DNA from: Pseudoxanthomonas spadix
Lineage (GTDB): Bacteria > Pseudomonadota > Gammaproteobacteria > Xanthomonadales > Xanthomonadaceae
NCBI RefSeq assembly: GCF_003703395.1
Contig: NZ_RDQN01000008.1
Span: 1-64,000, forward strand
Direction: 5' to 3'
Length of the DNA stretch: 64,000 nt
The position numbers and the translations under genes are program-made. Shown here piece by piece: positions 39,704-47,570 of this stretch (position 1 is the stretch's first letter; each line of letters begins with the position of its first letter). The notes beneath the pieces were generated by a model, which was not told the DNA's origin, searched no databases, and saw nothing but the letters and a program-made list of their open reading frames with translations.

Positions 39704-39709
39704 TTAGGT
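39650..39709 (+). repeat. attC of cassette 18
   Basis: ACCTAAC to GTTAGGT with the 15-bp extended complementarity. Confidence 0.9.
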
Positions 39710-39952
39710 GGTGATGCGGATGGATTCGTATGGTTCCTGCTTCGGACAGTTCGCCGCGTCGGCCAGGGTCGGCTCCGGTGACGGCGCTGACCTTGCTGCG
39801 AGCGGATCGTCGGGCTCGGTCTCGGGGCGTTGGGCCTGCCGCACTTGGTTTGTCATCACTTCGGTTGCATCGCGCGCCACGGCATCCCGCGCAAGCCCAC
39901 GGCTGCGGCGTTGTGGGATCCTTGGCTCAAGCAGTGACGGAGCTGCGGCACC
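39704..39952 (+). mobile_element. Repeated cassette, copy 11, truncated and fused to hicAB
   Basis: The body matches other copies until about 39945-39952 and then departs before the expected ATCACCACCTAAC end. Its attC is missing. The next sequence is the hicAB gene pair, so cassette 19 is a chimera. Confidence 0.82.
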
Positions 39953-39971
39953 CGCACGGTATGCTTGTCGC

Positions 39972-40160
39972 ATGAAAGTCAGTGAAATCCTGCGACTATT
40001 GCAAGATGATGGTTGGTTCCTCGCAGCAACCCGCGGGAGCCATCGCCAGTACAAGCACCCGTCCAAGCCCGGCCGGGTCACCGTTCCGGGCAAGCCCGCT
40101 GATGATTTGGCCCCCGGCACGCTCAGCAGTATCCTCAAGCAAGCCGGCCTCAAGAGGTAA
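39972..40160 (+). CDS. hicA: HicA mRNA interferase toxin (cassette 19)
   Basis: 62 residues of the HicA family, a small double-stranded-RNA-binding-fold ribonuclease. MKVSEILRLLQDDGWF and the catalytic His in RGSHRQYKHP are clear, followed by VTVPGKPADDLAPGTLSSILKQAGL. It lies 5 bp before hicB. It is downstream of a truncated copy of the repeated cassette, which may supply its leader or promoter region. Confidence 0.88.
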   Translation: MKVSEILRLLQDDGWFLAATRGSHRQYKHPSKPGRVTVPGKPADDLAPGTLSSILKQAGLKR

Positions 40161-40165
40161 GTCCC

Positions 40166-40378
40166 ATGCGCTACGCAATCGTCATTGAGCAAGCTGCGGC
40201 TAATTACTCTGCCTATGTTCCCGATCTTCCTGGCTGTGTCGCCACTGGCAGCACCATCGAAGAAGTCGAAGAGCAAATCCGTGAAGCTATCGCCTTTCAT
40301 CTGGCGGGGCTTCGCGAGGATGGGTCGCCGGTGCCTCCTCCACGCAGTCACGTTGAGTACGTGGACATTGCCGCCTAA
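40166..40378 (+). CDS. hicB: HicB antitoxin (cassette 19)
   Basis: 70 residues with the degraded RNase H-like HicB fold (YAIVIEQAAANYSAYVPDLPGC, then TIEEVEEQIREAIAFHLAGLREDG). It lacks an obvious C-terminal DNA-binding domain, so it is a short-type HicB. The TAA stop is in the attC R'' box. A toxin-antitoxin cassette would help to stabilise the array. Confidence 0.88.
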   Translation: MRYAIVIEQAAANYSAYVPDLPGCVATGSTIEEVEEQIREAIAFHLAGLREDGSPVPPPRSHVEYVDIAA

Positions 40379-40432
40379 CAATTCGCTCAAGCCGACGCCG
40401 CTTTGCGGCTCGGCTGAACTCAGGGTTTAGGC
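40373..40432 (+). repeat. attC of cassette 19, altered right core
   Basis: GCCTAAC on the left, but the right core reads TTTAGGC after GGG, so the G at the crossover has become T. It is probably poorly recombined. Confidence 0.75.
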
Positions 40433-40455
40433 CTTGAGAAGAAGGGTATTGCGGC

Positions 40456-40743
40456 GTGAAGAATTTTTTAGTGCTCGTAATCATCGGTGCCATCGCCTGG
40501 TACGGCTACGGCAAGTACAAGGCTATGAGCGCTCGGGAGGCAGCCGCTCACTATCCTGCAGCGGCTACCCACGCATCGCCTTCCGCTGCATCAGAGACAA
40601 AACAGTTCAGCTGTGATGGTCGCACGCACTGTTCACAGATGCGCTCTTGTGCGGAGGCCACGTATTTTGTGCAGCACTGCCCTAACACCGAGATGGACGG
40701 AAATAGTGACGGCGTGCCTTGCGAGCGGCAGTGGTGCCAGTGA
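40456..40743 (+). CDS. Cassette 20: Excalibur-domain protein
   Basis: 95 residues: an N-terminal membrane anchor (VKNFLVLVIIGAIAWYGYG), a short linker and a C-terminal Excalibur domain with six cysteines and the calcium-binding-like DGNSDGVPCE. Similar proteins act outside the cytoplasm and can be nuclease-associated; the role here is unknown. Start is GTG 40456. Confidence 0.75.
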   Translation: MKNFLVLVIIGAIAWYGYGKYKAMSAREAAAHYPAAATHASPSAASETKQFSCDGRTHCSQMRSCAEATYFVQHCPNTEMDGNSDGVPCERQWCQ

Positions 40744-40753
40744 GCGGCGCAAT

Positions 40754-40815
40754 GCCTAGTTCATCCAAGCCGAGCCCGCTTCGGGGGTCGGCTTACAGTA
40801 ATTCAGGCGTTAGAC
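40754..40815 (+). repeat. attC of cassette 20, degenerate left core
   Basis: GCCTAGT replaces RYYYAAC on the left; the right core GTTAGAC is normal. GCTTACAGTAATTC shows a small insertion in the L' side. Confidence 0.7.
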
Positions 40816-40832
40816 GTAAGAGGGAAGCAGCA

Positions 40833-41297
40833 ATGTACTTGAAGGACTCAAAGCTCTGGGTTGCCGTCGCGGCGGCATTGGCGGGGTATCTCAACGTCCG
40901 GCTCGTCGAGACGTTCTGGGTATTCTGGCTGCCCATCAATCCGATCGCGGACATGCTCTTTGGGCACCGACCTGTGTCGCCCTATTACGGGTGGGTGCTC
41001 TATCCCACCGACGCGCTCGCGTCTGTGCTGGTCAGCCTGCCGCTCGGTGTGTTCATAGCTTGGCTGGGCACTCGGCACTATCGCTGGGCAGTTGCGTTCG
41101 CCACGCTGCCCTATCTGAGTTCAGTTTATTGGTTCGGCCTTCTCGAGATCGTCCCGGCCGCACGCCTTGAGGCTGCGGCCATTGCCGTCATCTCTGTCGT
41201 CGTGACTCCGCTGGCCTGTTGGAGCGGGCGTTTGTTGCTCAATCGCTTCACGCCCAACACCTCGTCCAAGCCGAATCCGCGTCACCAGTCGCCTTAA
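40833..41297 (+). CDS. Cassette 21: multi-pass membrane protein, unknown function
   Basis: 154 residues with four likely membrane helices (VAVAAALAGYLNVRLV, DALASVLVSLPLGVFIAWLG, AVAFATLPYLSSVYWFGLL, AAAIAVISVVVTPLAC). AGGGAAGC precedes ATG 40833. The last 16 residues are encoded by a degenerate attC (read as TPNTSSKPNP), showing that loss of the attC stop has extended the protein. Confidence 0.65.
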   Translation: MYLKDSKLWVAVAAALAGYLNVRLVETFWVFWLPINPIADMLFGHRPVSPYYGWVLYPTDALASVLVSLPLGVFIAWLGTRHYRWAVAFATLPYLSSVYWFGLLEIVPAARLEAAAIAVISVVVTPLACWSGRLLLNRFTPNTSSKPNPRHQSP

Positions 41298-41311
41298 TTC
41301 AGGCCTTTGGC
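41252..41311 (+). repeat. attC of cassette 21, degenerate
   Basis: GCCCAAC on the left, CTTTGGC in place of GTTRRRY on the right. The stem AAGCCG/CGCCTT is weakened. Confidence 0.65.
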
Positions 41312-41643
41312 GACAAGCGGCGACACATGCAGGCTTGATATCTTGGCGATGGTCTGGAAGCTTGCCCAGCCTTCATCAGCACCCACCCGCCGGGCCGGGT
41401 GCTGGATTCGCTGGTTGCTCCGCATCTTCCGTTTCTTTCCCACCGAGCTGTGCTGGCTTGCAGCGTTGGTGGCCTACTACTGGAAAAACGCTGCGGCGCG
41501 TCCATCCTGCAACATGCATTAACCTTTGTCGCGCTGGCGTTCTGGTTCATTTTCATCGCCGGTTGGATTGTCAAAAACGGTACGTTGCAAAAATGGTTGA
41601 GCGGGTAGGTGCAAGCACGCAGTTGAGACACCGCTGTGATGCT
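41312..41643 (+). other. Cassette 22 body: decayed or uncertain gene
   Basis: Two overlapping frames share hydrophobic stretches: 41307-41522 (LRIFRFFPTELCWLAALVAYYW) and 41399-41608 from GTG (FVALAFWFIFIAGWIV). Either the second is a 69-residue membrane protein or both are pieces of one frameshifted gene. I cannot decide. Confidence 0.4.
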
Positions 41644-41706
41644 GCCTGAATTCATTCAATCCGAATTGGGTTCGCCAGTCGGCTTACAGTAACTCAGACG
41701 TTGGGG
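41644..41706 (+). repeat. attC of cassette 22, degenerate
   Basis: GCCTGAA on the left, GTTGGGG on the right; mutated TTCAATCCGAA arm. Confidence 0.65.
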
Positions 41707-41714
41707 GCCACATC

Positions 41715-42101
41715 ATGCATCCGGTGATCCACTTCCAGTCACGGCTCTTCGATGTGTCTGTTGAGCCTGAGAATCCCAATAACCCGGTCGCGGGCACTTC
41801 ATTATTGGAGTGGCTTCGCGTACGCGTTCCGGCTGACGTTGCCATGTCTGCACCCCAATCCGAGGATTGGGGCTGGTATTGCGACGTCACTTGGCGGGGC
41901 CGTCATTACATGATCGGTGCGAGCGCAAGCCAGAGCACAGACGGGAATCACGAGTGGGTCTTGCAGGTCGTCAAGTTCAGATCATTCAAAGAGCGGCTCC
42001 TTGGCAAAGCCAGGATGTTGCCTGATGATCCATGCTTCGCTTACCTCAATGGCCTCATCCTGCAAGAGCCGGCGTTCACTGACGTATCGGTCGCACGTTG
42101 A
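41715..42101 (+). CDS. Cassette 23: hypothetical soluble protein
   Basis: 128 residues, aromatic-rich, without signal or membrane segment (FQSRLFDVSVEPENPNNPVAG near the start, DWGWYCDVTWRGRHYMIGAS in the middle). It looks like a compact domain of unknown function. ATG 41715 follows the core site by 14 bp. It is the last gene of the array. Confidence 0.65.
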   Translation: MHPVIHFQSRLFDVSVEPENPNNPVAGTSLLEWLRVRVPADVAMSAPQSEDWGWYCDVTWRGRHYMIGASASQSTDGNHEWVLQVVKFRSFKERLLGKARMLPDDPCFAYLNGLILQEPAFTDVSVAR

Positions 42102-42112
42102 CACGTAGGGGG

Positions 42113-42165
42113 CCCTAACAATTCAGGCCGCCGCCCCTTCGCGGGTGGGCTTAATCCAGGTGCCA
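42113..42165 (+). repeat. attC of cassette 23, terminal and degenerate
   Basis: CCCTAAC and parts of the stem remain (GCCCCTTCGCGGGTGGGC), but no GTTRRRY core follows (GGTGCCAG instead). It marks the distal end of the array. Confidence 0.65.
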
Positions 42166-42318
42166 GTCCTCTGTCTGGTCTGCTCGGCTTGTGGAGTTCC
42201 AGAACACTGAAAAGCATCACGAAAGGTCAGGGGCGTATTGCGAGTCTCGCGGCGCTTCCTTGGCACCTGATGACGGTCCTGTTGCAGGCTGCAGGGCCCT
42301 CCACGGGTTTGCGGCCGC

Positions 42319-43524
42319 TCAGAGTTCGATCACGTCGAACTTCACCTCGGGGTTGACCTCGGCGTCGTAGTCCACATCGTCGCGTTCGAAGCCGAACAGC
42401 CTGAGGAACTCGTGCTTGTAGTTGGCGTAGTCGGTCAGCGCAAACAGGTTCTCGGTGGTGACCTGGGGCCAGATCGCCTTGGCCGCGGCCTGCACCTCGG
42501 GCTTGAGCTCCCAGTCGTCCAGGCGCAGGCGGTTTTCCTCGTCGACCTGTGCCGGGGCACCGTCGCTGCGGTACATGCGCGCGCGGAACAGGCGGTTGAG
42601 CTGTTCGATGGCGTCCTCGTGCAGGCCCTGCTGCTTCATCACCTTGAAGATGATGGAGATGTACAGCGGCATCACCGGGATCGCCGAACTGGCCTGGGTG
42701 ACCACCGACTTGAGCACCGCGACGTTGGCGCTGCCGCCGTTGGCCGAGAGCCTGGCGTTGAGCCGCCGGGCGGTGGCGTCCAGGTCGGCCTTGGCCTTGC
42801 CCAGCGCGCCGTGCCAGTAGATCGGCCAGGTGATCTCGGTGCCGATGTAGCTGAAGGCCACCGTCCTGGCCGCCGGTGCCAGCACGCCGGCTTCGCCCAG
42901 CGCGTTGATCCACAGCTCCCAGTCCTGGCCCCCCATCACGGCCACCGTGTCCTGGATCTCCTGCTCGCTGGCCGGCTCGATCGAGGCGTGGATGATCGTG
43001 TCCTTGTTGGTGTCGATGGCGGTGGACTGGTAGGTGCTGCCGATCGGCTTGAGTGCCGATCGCTTGAGCTCGCCGGTGGCCGGCAGCCTGCGTACCGGGG
43101 AGGCCAGCGAATACACCACCAGGTCCACCTGGCCGCCCATTTCGGCCTTGATCAGTTCGATCACCTTGGCCCGCGTCTGGTCGGAGAAGGCATCGGCGTT
43201 GATCGAGCGGCTGTACAGGCCCTGGGCCTTGGCGAACTTGTCGAAGGCCGCCGCGTTGTACCAGCCGGCGGTGCCGGGCTTGCTCGGGCTGCCGGGCTTT
43301 TCGAAGAACACGCCCAGGGTGTCGGCGCCGAAGCCGAATGCGGCGGTGATGCGTGCAGCCAGGCCGTAGCCGCTGGAGGCGCCGATCACCAGCACCTTCT
43401 TCGGGCCATCGCTGCGCACGCCCTGCGCGCGCGTGGCGGCGATCTGGTCGCGCACGTTGAGTTCGCAACCGAGCGGATGGGCGGTGGTGCAGATGAAGCC
43501 GCGGACCTTGGGATGGATGATCAA
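42319..43524 (-). CDS. fabV: Trans-2-enoyl-ACP/CoA reductase FabV
   Basis: A 401-residue NADH-dependent enoyl reductase for the last step of fatty-acid elongation. The N-terminus [20 protein letters not shown] is characteristic, the dinucleotide site is [15 protein letters not shown], and the active-site Tyr-(8)-Lys is in [22 protein letters not shown]. FabV is naturally insensitive to triclosan. It ends 154 bp after the last attC and forms the other chromosomal edge of the integron. Confidence 0.93.
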   Translation of the reverse strand: MIIHPKVRGFICTTAHPLGCELNVRDQIAATRAQGVRSDGPKKVLVIGASSGYGLAARITAAFGFGADTLGVFFEKPGSPSKPGTAGWYNAAAFDKFAKAQGLYSRSINADAFSDQTRAKVIELIKAEMGGQVDLVVYSLASPVRRLPATGELKRSALKPIGSTYQSTAIDTNKDTIIHASIEPASEQEIQDTVAVMGGQDWELWINALGEAGVLAPAARTVAFSYIGTEITWPIYWHGALGKAKADLDATARRLNARLSANGGSANVAVLKSVVTQASSAIPVMPLYISIIFKVMKQQGLHEDAIEQLNRLFRARMYRSDGAPAQVDEENRLRLDDWELKPEVQAAAKAIWPQVTTENLFALTDYANYKHEFLRLFGFERDDVDYDAEVNPEVKFDVIEL

Positions 43525-43670
43525 GACGAATGCCTCAGCTGGAATGTCGTGCGCGCGGCATCTTAATCCCCGGGGCGTCAGACGGCCACGTGCGCGGGCG
43601 TATGGGTTGGGTGTGTGCGGGCAGGAAACAACCCGCTTCCATGCGGGTGTGCGAGCGCATGGAGCAAGGC

Positions 43671-43735
43671 GGGAGCCGCTTCAGCGCCGATGTGGCCTTG
43701 CCGGGGAACCGCTTCGCCGCTGAAGCGGCTCCCAC
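43671..43735. repeat. REPIN-like inverted repeat (GTGGGAGC type), copy 3
   Basis: GGGAGCCGCTTCAGCG (43671) pairs with CGCTGAAGCGGCTCCC (ending 43733), with one mismatch further in. It lies in the divergent fabV/cpdB gap (43525-43842), in which I see nothing else. Confidence 0.8.
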
Positions 43736-43842
43736 GCAGGCGCTTGTGCCTGCCCCGGTGCTGGCCAGTGGCCAGCGGCTGACAAGACCCCGTCGCGATG
43801 ATCTGCTAGTTTCGCCGGTCCCGCCTGCTCTTGTGATGTGCG

Positions 43843-45831
43843 ATGTCCCAGCCGCGCCGTGTCCTGTGCTGTCTCCTCCTCGCCGTATCGCTGGGCAGTT
43901 GCGCCAGCCAGGCGCCCAGGCCGGCCCTGGCCGATGGCGCCACCGCGCGGGTGGCGATCCTGGAAACCACCGATGTGCATTCCAGCATCCTCAGCTACGA
44001 CTACTACAAGCAAAAGGAGGACCCCTCGCTGGGCTACGAGCGGGTGGCCACGCTGATCGGCCAGGCGCGCGGCGAGTTTCCCAACAGCCTGCTGTTCGAC
44101 AGCGGCGACACCATCCAGGGCACGGTACTGGCCGATTTTCAGGCCAAGGTGCAGCCGCTTGCCTGCGATGAGGAACTGGGCATCTACCAGGCCTTCGACG
44201 CAATGGGCTACGACGGCGGCACCGCCGGCAACCACGAGTTCAACTACGGCCTGGGCTACCTGTCGCAGGTCAGCGGCACGCCGATGAACGTCGAGGGCGG
44301 CACCACGCACAAGTGCAAGGGCCCGAACTATCCGCTGGTGCTGTCCAACGTGTTCAGCGCCCGCGATGGCCAGCCGATCTTCAAGCCCTGGACCATCGTC
44401 ACCAAGACCATCACCGTGACCGCGGCCGACGGCAGGACGCAGACCGTGCCGCTGCGGGTGGGCATCATCGGCTTCACCCCGCCGCCGATCATGGCCTGGG
44501 ACAAGCAGAACCTGGAAGGCAAGGTCACCGTCACCGGCGTGGTCGAAGCCGCCCGGCGCTACCTGCCGCAGCTGCAGGCCCAGCATCCGGATCTGGTGGT
44601 CGGCATCCTGCATGGCGGGCTCAATGCCGCGCCGTACACGCCGGACATGGAAAACGGTGGCTGGCACCTGGCCGGGGTGGACGGTATCGACGTGCTGCTG
44701 CTGGGCCACTCGCATGCCCAGTTCCCCGGCCCGCGCTACAAGGATCTGCCCGACACCGACGCCACGCGCGGTTTCGTGCGCGGCAAGCCGGCGGTGATGG
44801 GCGGCTTCTTCGGCAAGGACCTGGGCGTGATCGATCTGGTGCTGGTGCGCAGGGACGGCCGCTGGGTGATCGACCCGGCCACCAGCCACAGCGAAGTGCG
44901 CCCGATCTGCAAGGCCAAGGGCGACTGCGTGCCGGCCGATCCGGCGATCGCCCCGCTGGTGGCCCGCGCCCACGCCGCCGCGCAGGCCTATGTCAACACG
45001 CCGATCGGCACCAGCCAGGTGCGCTTCACCAGCTACTTCACCGACCAGGGCAACAGCAGCGCGCTGGCGGTGGTCAACGCGGCCCAGCGCGACTACGTGC
45101 GGCGCGAACTGCCGCGCCTGCATCCGGAGCTGGCCGAGGTGCCGGTGCTGTCGGCCGCCGCGCCGTTCCGCAGCGGCTTTGGCGGACCGGACGACTACAC
45201 CGACGTGCCGGCCGGCACCCTGACCCTGCGCAGTGCGGCCGACCTGTACTTCTTCCCCAACACGCTGGCGGCGGTGAAGGTGGACGGGGCCGGGGTCAAG
45301 GCCTGGCTGGAAAGATCGGCCGGGCGCTACAACCGGATCGACCCGGCCAAGGCCGGCGCGCAGGCGCTGATCAATCCGCGCCATGAGAGCTACAACGCCG
45401 ACCAGCTGCAGGGCGGCATCGCCTACGTGGTCGATGTCACCAAGCCGGTTGGTGCGCGTATCACCACGCTCACCTGGCAGGGCAGGCCGGTCAGGCCCGA
45501 GCAACCCTTCATCGTGGTGAGCAACAACTACCGCGCCAGCGGCGGCGGCAACTTCCCCGGCCTGGATGGCCGCAACGTGGTGCTGGCCGCGCCCGAGGGC
45601 AGCCGCGAGATCCTGGCCGCCTGGCTCAAGGACAAGGGCACGGTGACCGCTGCGGACATCGAGCCGACCTCATGGCGCTTCGCCCCGATCAAGGCCGCCG
45701 GCCCGCTGACCTTTGCCTGCCCGCCGGGCAAGCTGGACGTGGCCAGGGCGCAGAAGCTGCCGCCGATCCGCGAACTGCAGGACAACGGCGACGGCACCGC
45801 GCAGTGCGTGATCGATCTGTCGGGGAAGTGA
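43843..45831 (+). CDS. cpdB: Exported 2',3'-cyclic-nucleotide phosphodiesterase/3'-nucleotidase
   Basis: 662 residues. A signal ending LGSCAS looks like a lipobox, so it is probably a lipoprotein. The metallophosphatase domain shows ILETTDVHSSIL, FDSGDTIQG, GGTAGNHEFNYG and LLGHSHAQFPG as metal-binding motifs, followed by a 5'-nucleotidase C-terminal domain (ADLYFFPNTLAAVKVDGAGVKAWLE region). It salvages nucleotides in the periplasm. CpdB and related UshA-like enzymes are similar, so the exact substrate is tentative. Confidence 0.82.
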   Translation: MSQPRRVLCCLLLAVSLGSCASQAPRPALADGATARVAILETTDVHSSILSYDYYKQKEDPSLGYERVATLIGQARGEFPNSLLFDSGDTIQGTVLADFQAKVQPLACDEELGIYQAFDAMGYDGGTAGNHEFNYGLGYLSQVSGTPMNVEGGTTHKCKGPNYPLVLSNVFSARDGQPIFKPWTIVTKTITVTAADGRTQTVPLRVGIIGFTPPPIMAWDKQNLEGKVTVTGVVEAARRYLPQLQAQHPDLVVGILHGGLNAAPYTPDMENGGWHLAGVDGIDVLLLGHSHAQFPGPRYKDLPDTDATRGFVRGKPAVMGGFFGKDLGVIDLVLVRRDGRWVIDPATSHSEVRPICKAKGDCVPADPAIAPLVARAHAAAQAYVNTPIGTSQVRFTSYFTDQGNSSALAVVNAAQRDYVRRELPRLHPELAEVPVLSAAAPFRSGFGGPDDYTDVPAGTLTLRSAADLYFFPNTLAAVKVDGAGVKAWLERSAGRYNRIDPAKAGAQALINPRHESYNADQLQGGIAYVVDVTKPVGARITTLTWQGRPVRPEQPFIVVSNNYRASGGGNFPGLDGRNVVLAAPEGSREILAAWLKDKGTVTAADIEPTSWRFAPIKAAGPLTFACPPGKLDVARAQKLPPIRELQDNGDGTAQCVIDLSGK

Positions 45832-45929
45832 GCCATCGGCGCGCCAGGTGAAGTCGCGCGTGCGTGGTTGCTGTCGGATACGCGTCTGCTCGAAGCCGTC
45901 ATTCCCGCGCAGAGCCTGCCTGCAGTTGA

Positions 45930-47354
45930 TCACGCCGGCGGCGACGATTTCCCCAGCACCGCATTGCGCCGCCCATACGCCACATACGCCACCAGCCCGA
46001 CCGCGTTCCAGAGCGCAAAGTAGAGCTGGGTGCGGCTGGGCAGGCTGAAGAACAGATACAGGCAGCCGGCGATCGCCAGCGGGCCGACGAACCACGCCAG
46101 CGGCGTGCGGAAGCTGCGGGGGCGGTCGGGCTCGCGCCGGCGCAGGACCAGCATGCAGGCGGCCACGGCGGTGAAGGCGGCCAGGGTGCCGGCGTTGGCC
46201 AGCGCGGCGATCTCGTCCAGGCGCGCCACGCCGGCCAGCGCGGCCACCAGCACGGCGGTGAACGCCGTGGTGGCAATCGGCGTGCCGGTGCGTGCGCTGA
46301 CCCTGGACAGGCCGCGCGGCAGCAGGCCATCGCGCGACATCACAAAGAAGATCCGGCTCTGTCCGTACAGGAAGGCCAGCAGCACCGTCGGCAGCGCGAT
46401 CACCGCGGCCGCGCCGATCACCCTGGCCGCACCTGGCGCACCGAGCTGGCGCAGGATCATCGCCAGCGGTTCGGCGCTGTGGCCGAACACGGTGTAGGAC
46501 ATCGCCCCCACCGCAGCCAGCGCCACCAGCACGTAGATCAGGGTGCAGCCCACCATCGCGCCGATGATGCCGATGGCCAGGTCGCGCTCGGGGTTTTTGG
46601 TTTCCTCGGCGGCGGTGGAGATCGCATCGAAGCCGTAGAAGGCGAAGAAGATGATCGCCGCGGCGGCCATCACCCCGTGTTCGACACCGTCGGCGCCGAC
46701 CGACTTGGCAAACCCGTACGGCATGAACGGCTGCATGTGGCTGGCATCGAAGTGCGGCAGCGCGATCGCCACGAAGATGCCCAGCGCGATGATCTTGACC
46801 ACCACCAGGATCGCGTTGAGGGTCGCGCTTTCCCTGGTGCCGGCCATCAGCAGCCCGGCCACGGCGAAAGTGATCAACACCGCCGGCAGGTTGAGCAGGC
46901 CGCCGGCATGCGGGCCGGCGCTCAGCGCCAGCGGCAGGTCGACGCCAAGGCCTTTCAAAAAGCCCACCGCATAGCCCGACCAGCCCACCGCGACGGTGCT
47001 CACCACCAGCGAGTACTCCAGGATCAGGCTCCAGCCCACCACCCAGGCGATGGTCTCGCCCAGCACGGTGTAGCTGTAGGTGTAGGCGCTGCCGGCGGCG
47101 GGCATCATCGTGGCCATCTCGGCATAGGCCAGCGCCGCACACGCACAGACGATGCCGGCGGCCAGGAACGAAATCAGCACCGCCGGCCCGGCCAGGTTGG
47201 CGCCCACCCCGATCAGGGTGTAGATGCCGGTGCCGACGATCGCGCCGATGCCCAGCGCGATCAGGTGCGGCCAGCCCAGCGTGGGCACCAGCTGGCGCCC
47301 GGCCTCGTGCACGGTGACGGTGTTGATGTCCTTGCGGCGCAGCCAGCTCGACAT
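45930..47354 (-). CDS. APC-family cationic amino acid permease
   Basis: 474 residues with 12 or more membrane helices. The N-terminal motif LGWPHLIALGIGAIVGTGIYTLIG is that of the amino acid-polyamine-organocation family, and the central GFDAISTAAEETKNPERDLAIGI matches CAT-like permeases. It imports or exchanges amino acids at the inner membrane. ATG 47354 (MSSWLRRKD) is preferred over the much longer frame, whose upstream part is antisense to the next gene. Confidence 0.85.
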   Translation of the reverse strand: MSSWLRRKDINTVTVHEAGRQLVPTLGWPHLIALGIGAIVGTGIYTLIGVGANLAGPAVLISFLAAGIVCACAALAYAEMATMMPAAGSAYTYSYTVLGETIAWVVGWSLILEYSLVVSTVAVGWSGYAVGFLKGLGVDLPLALSAGPHAGGLLNLPAVLITFAVAGLLMAGTRESATLNAILVVVKIIALGIFVAIALPHFDASHMQPFMPYGFAKSVGADGVEHGVMAAAAIIFFAFYGFDAISTAAEETKNPERDLAIGIIGAMVGCTLIYVLVALAAVGAMSYTVFGHSAEPLAMILRQLGAPGAARVIGAAAVIALPTVLLAFLYGQSRIFFVMSRDGLLPRGLSRVSARTGTPIATTAFTAVLVAALAGVARLDEIAALANAGTLAAFTAVAACMLVLRRREPDRPRSFRTPLAWFVGPLAIAGCLYLFFSLPSRTQLYFALWNAVGLVAYVAYGRRNAVLGKSSPPA

Positions 47355-47570
47355 GCGGGGTGCCTGATGCGATGAACAGGCCGCAAGTGTGGCCGATGCC
47401 AGGCCTGCGTTGCACGCCGGGGTGCGGCGCCGGCGCGACCTGGCCCGCGCGTGTCCGGGCGGGCGCCGTGCGCGGACAGGCCGTGGTCGGCGCCTGCCGG
47501 CCCTGGCCGCCCGGTTCGTCCCCGGTGTGCCCGGCGCAGTACGATGCGCGTTCGCATCGCAGGAACGCCC

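Larger units (their letters stand above)
30343..42165. mobile_element. Chromosomal integron with about 23 cassettes
   Basis: intI, attI and an array of cassettes, each ending in an attC of about 60 bp with the plan RYYYAAC-AATTCATTCAAGCCGA-stem-loop-TCGGCTTAATTCAGGC-GTTRRRY, the Xanthomonas-type repeat. All cassettes have the same orientation. Eleven are copies of one 306-bp cassette. The array lies between rlmI and fabV. Confidence 0.93.

Noticed and set aside
32733..39960. Conserved 89-97 residue open frames on both strands of the repeated cassettes
   Set aside because: They are open because the DNA is GC-rich. Variation shows no codon-phase bias, copies 2 and 7 are frameshifted, and the minus frame would start only at a TTG inside attC.
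41307..41522. 71-residue frame in cassette 22 as a separate gene
   Set aside because: It overlaps a second hydrophobic frame and starts inside the degenerate attC; reported only as an uncertain decayed region.
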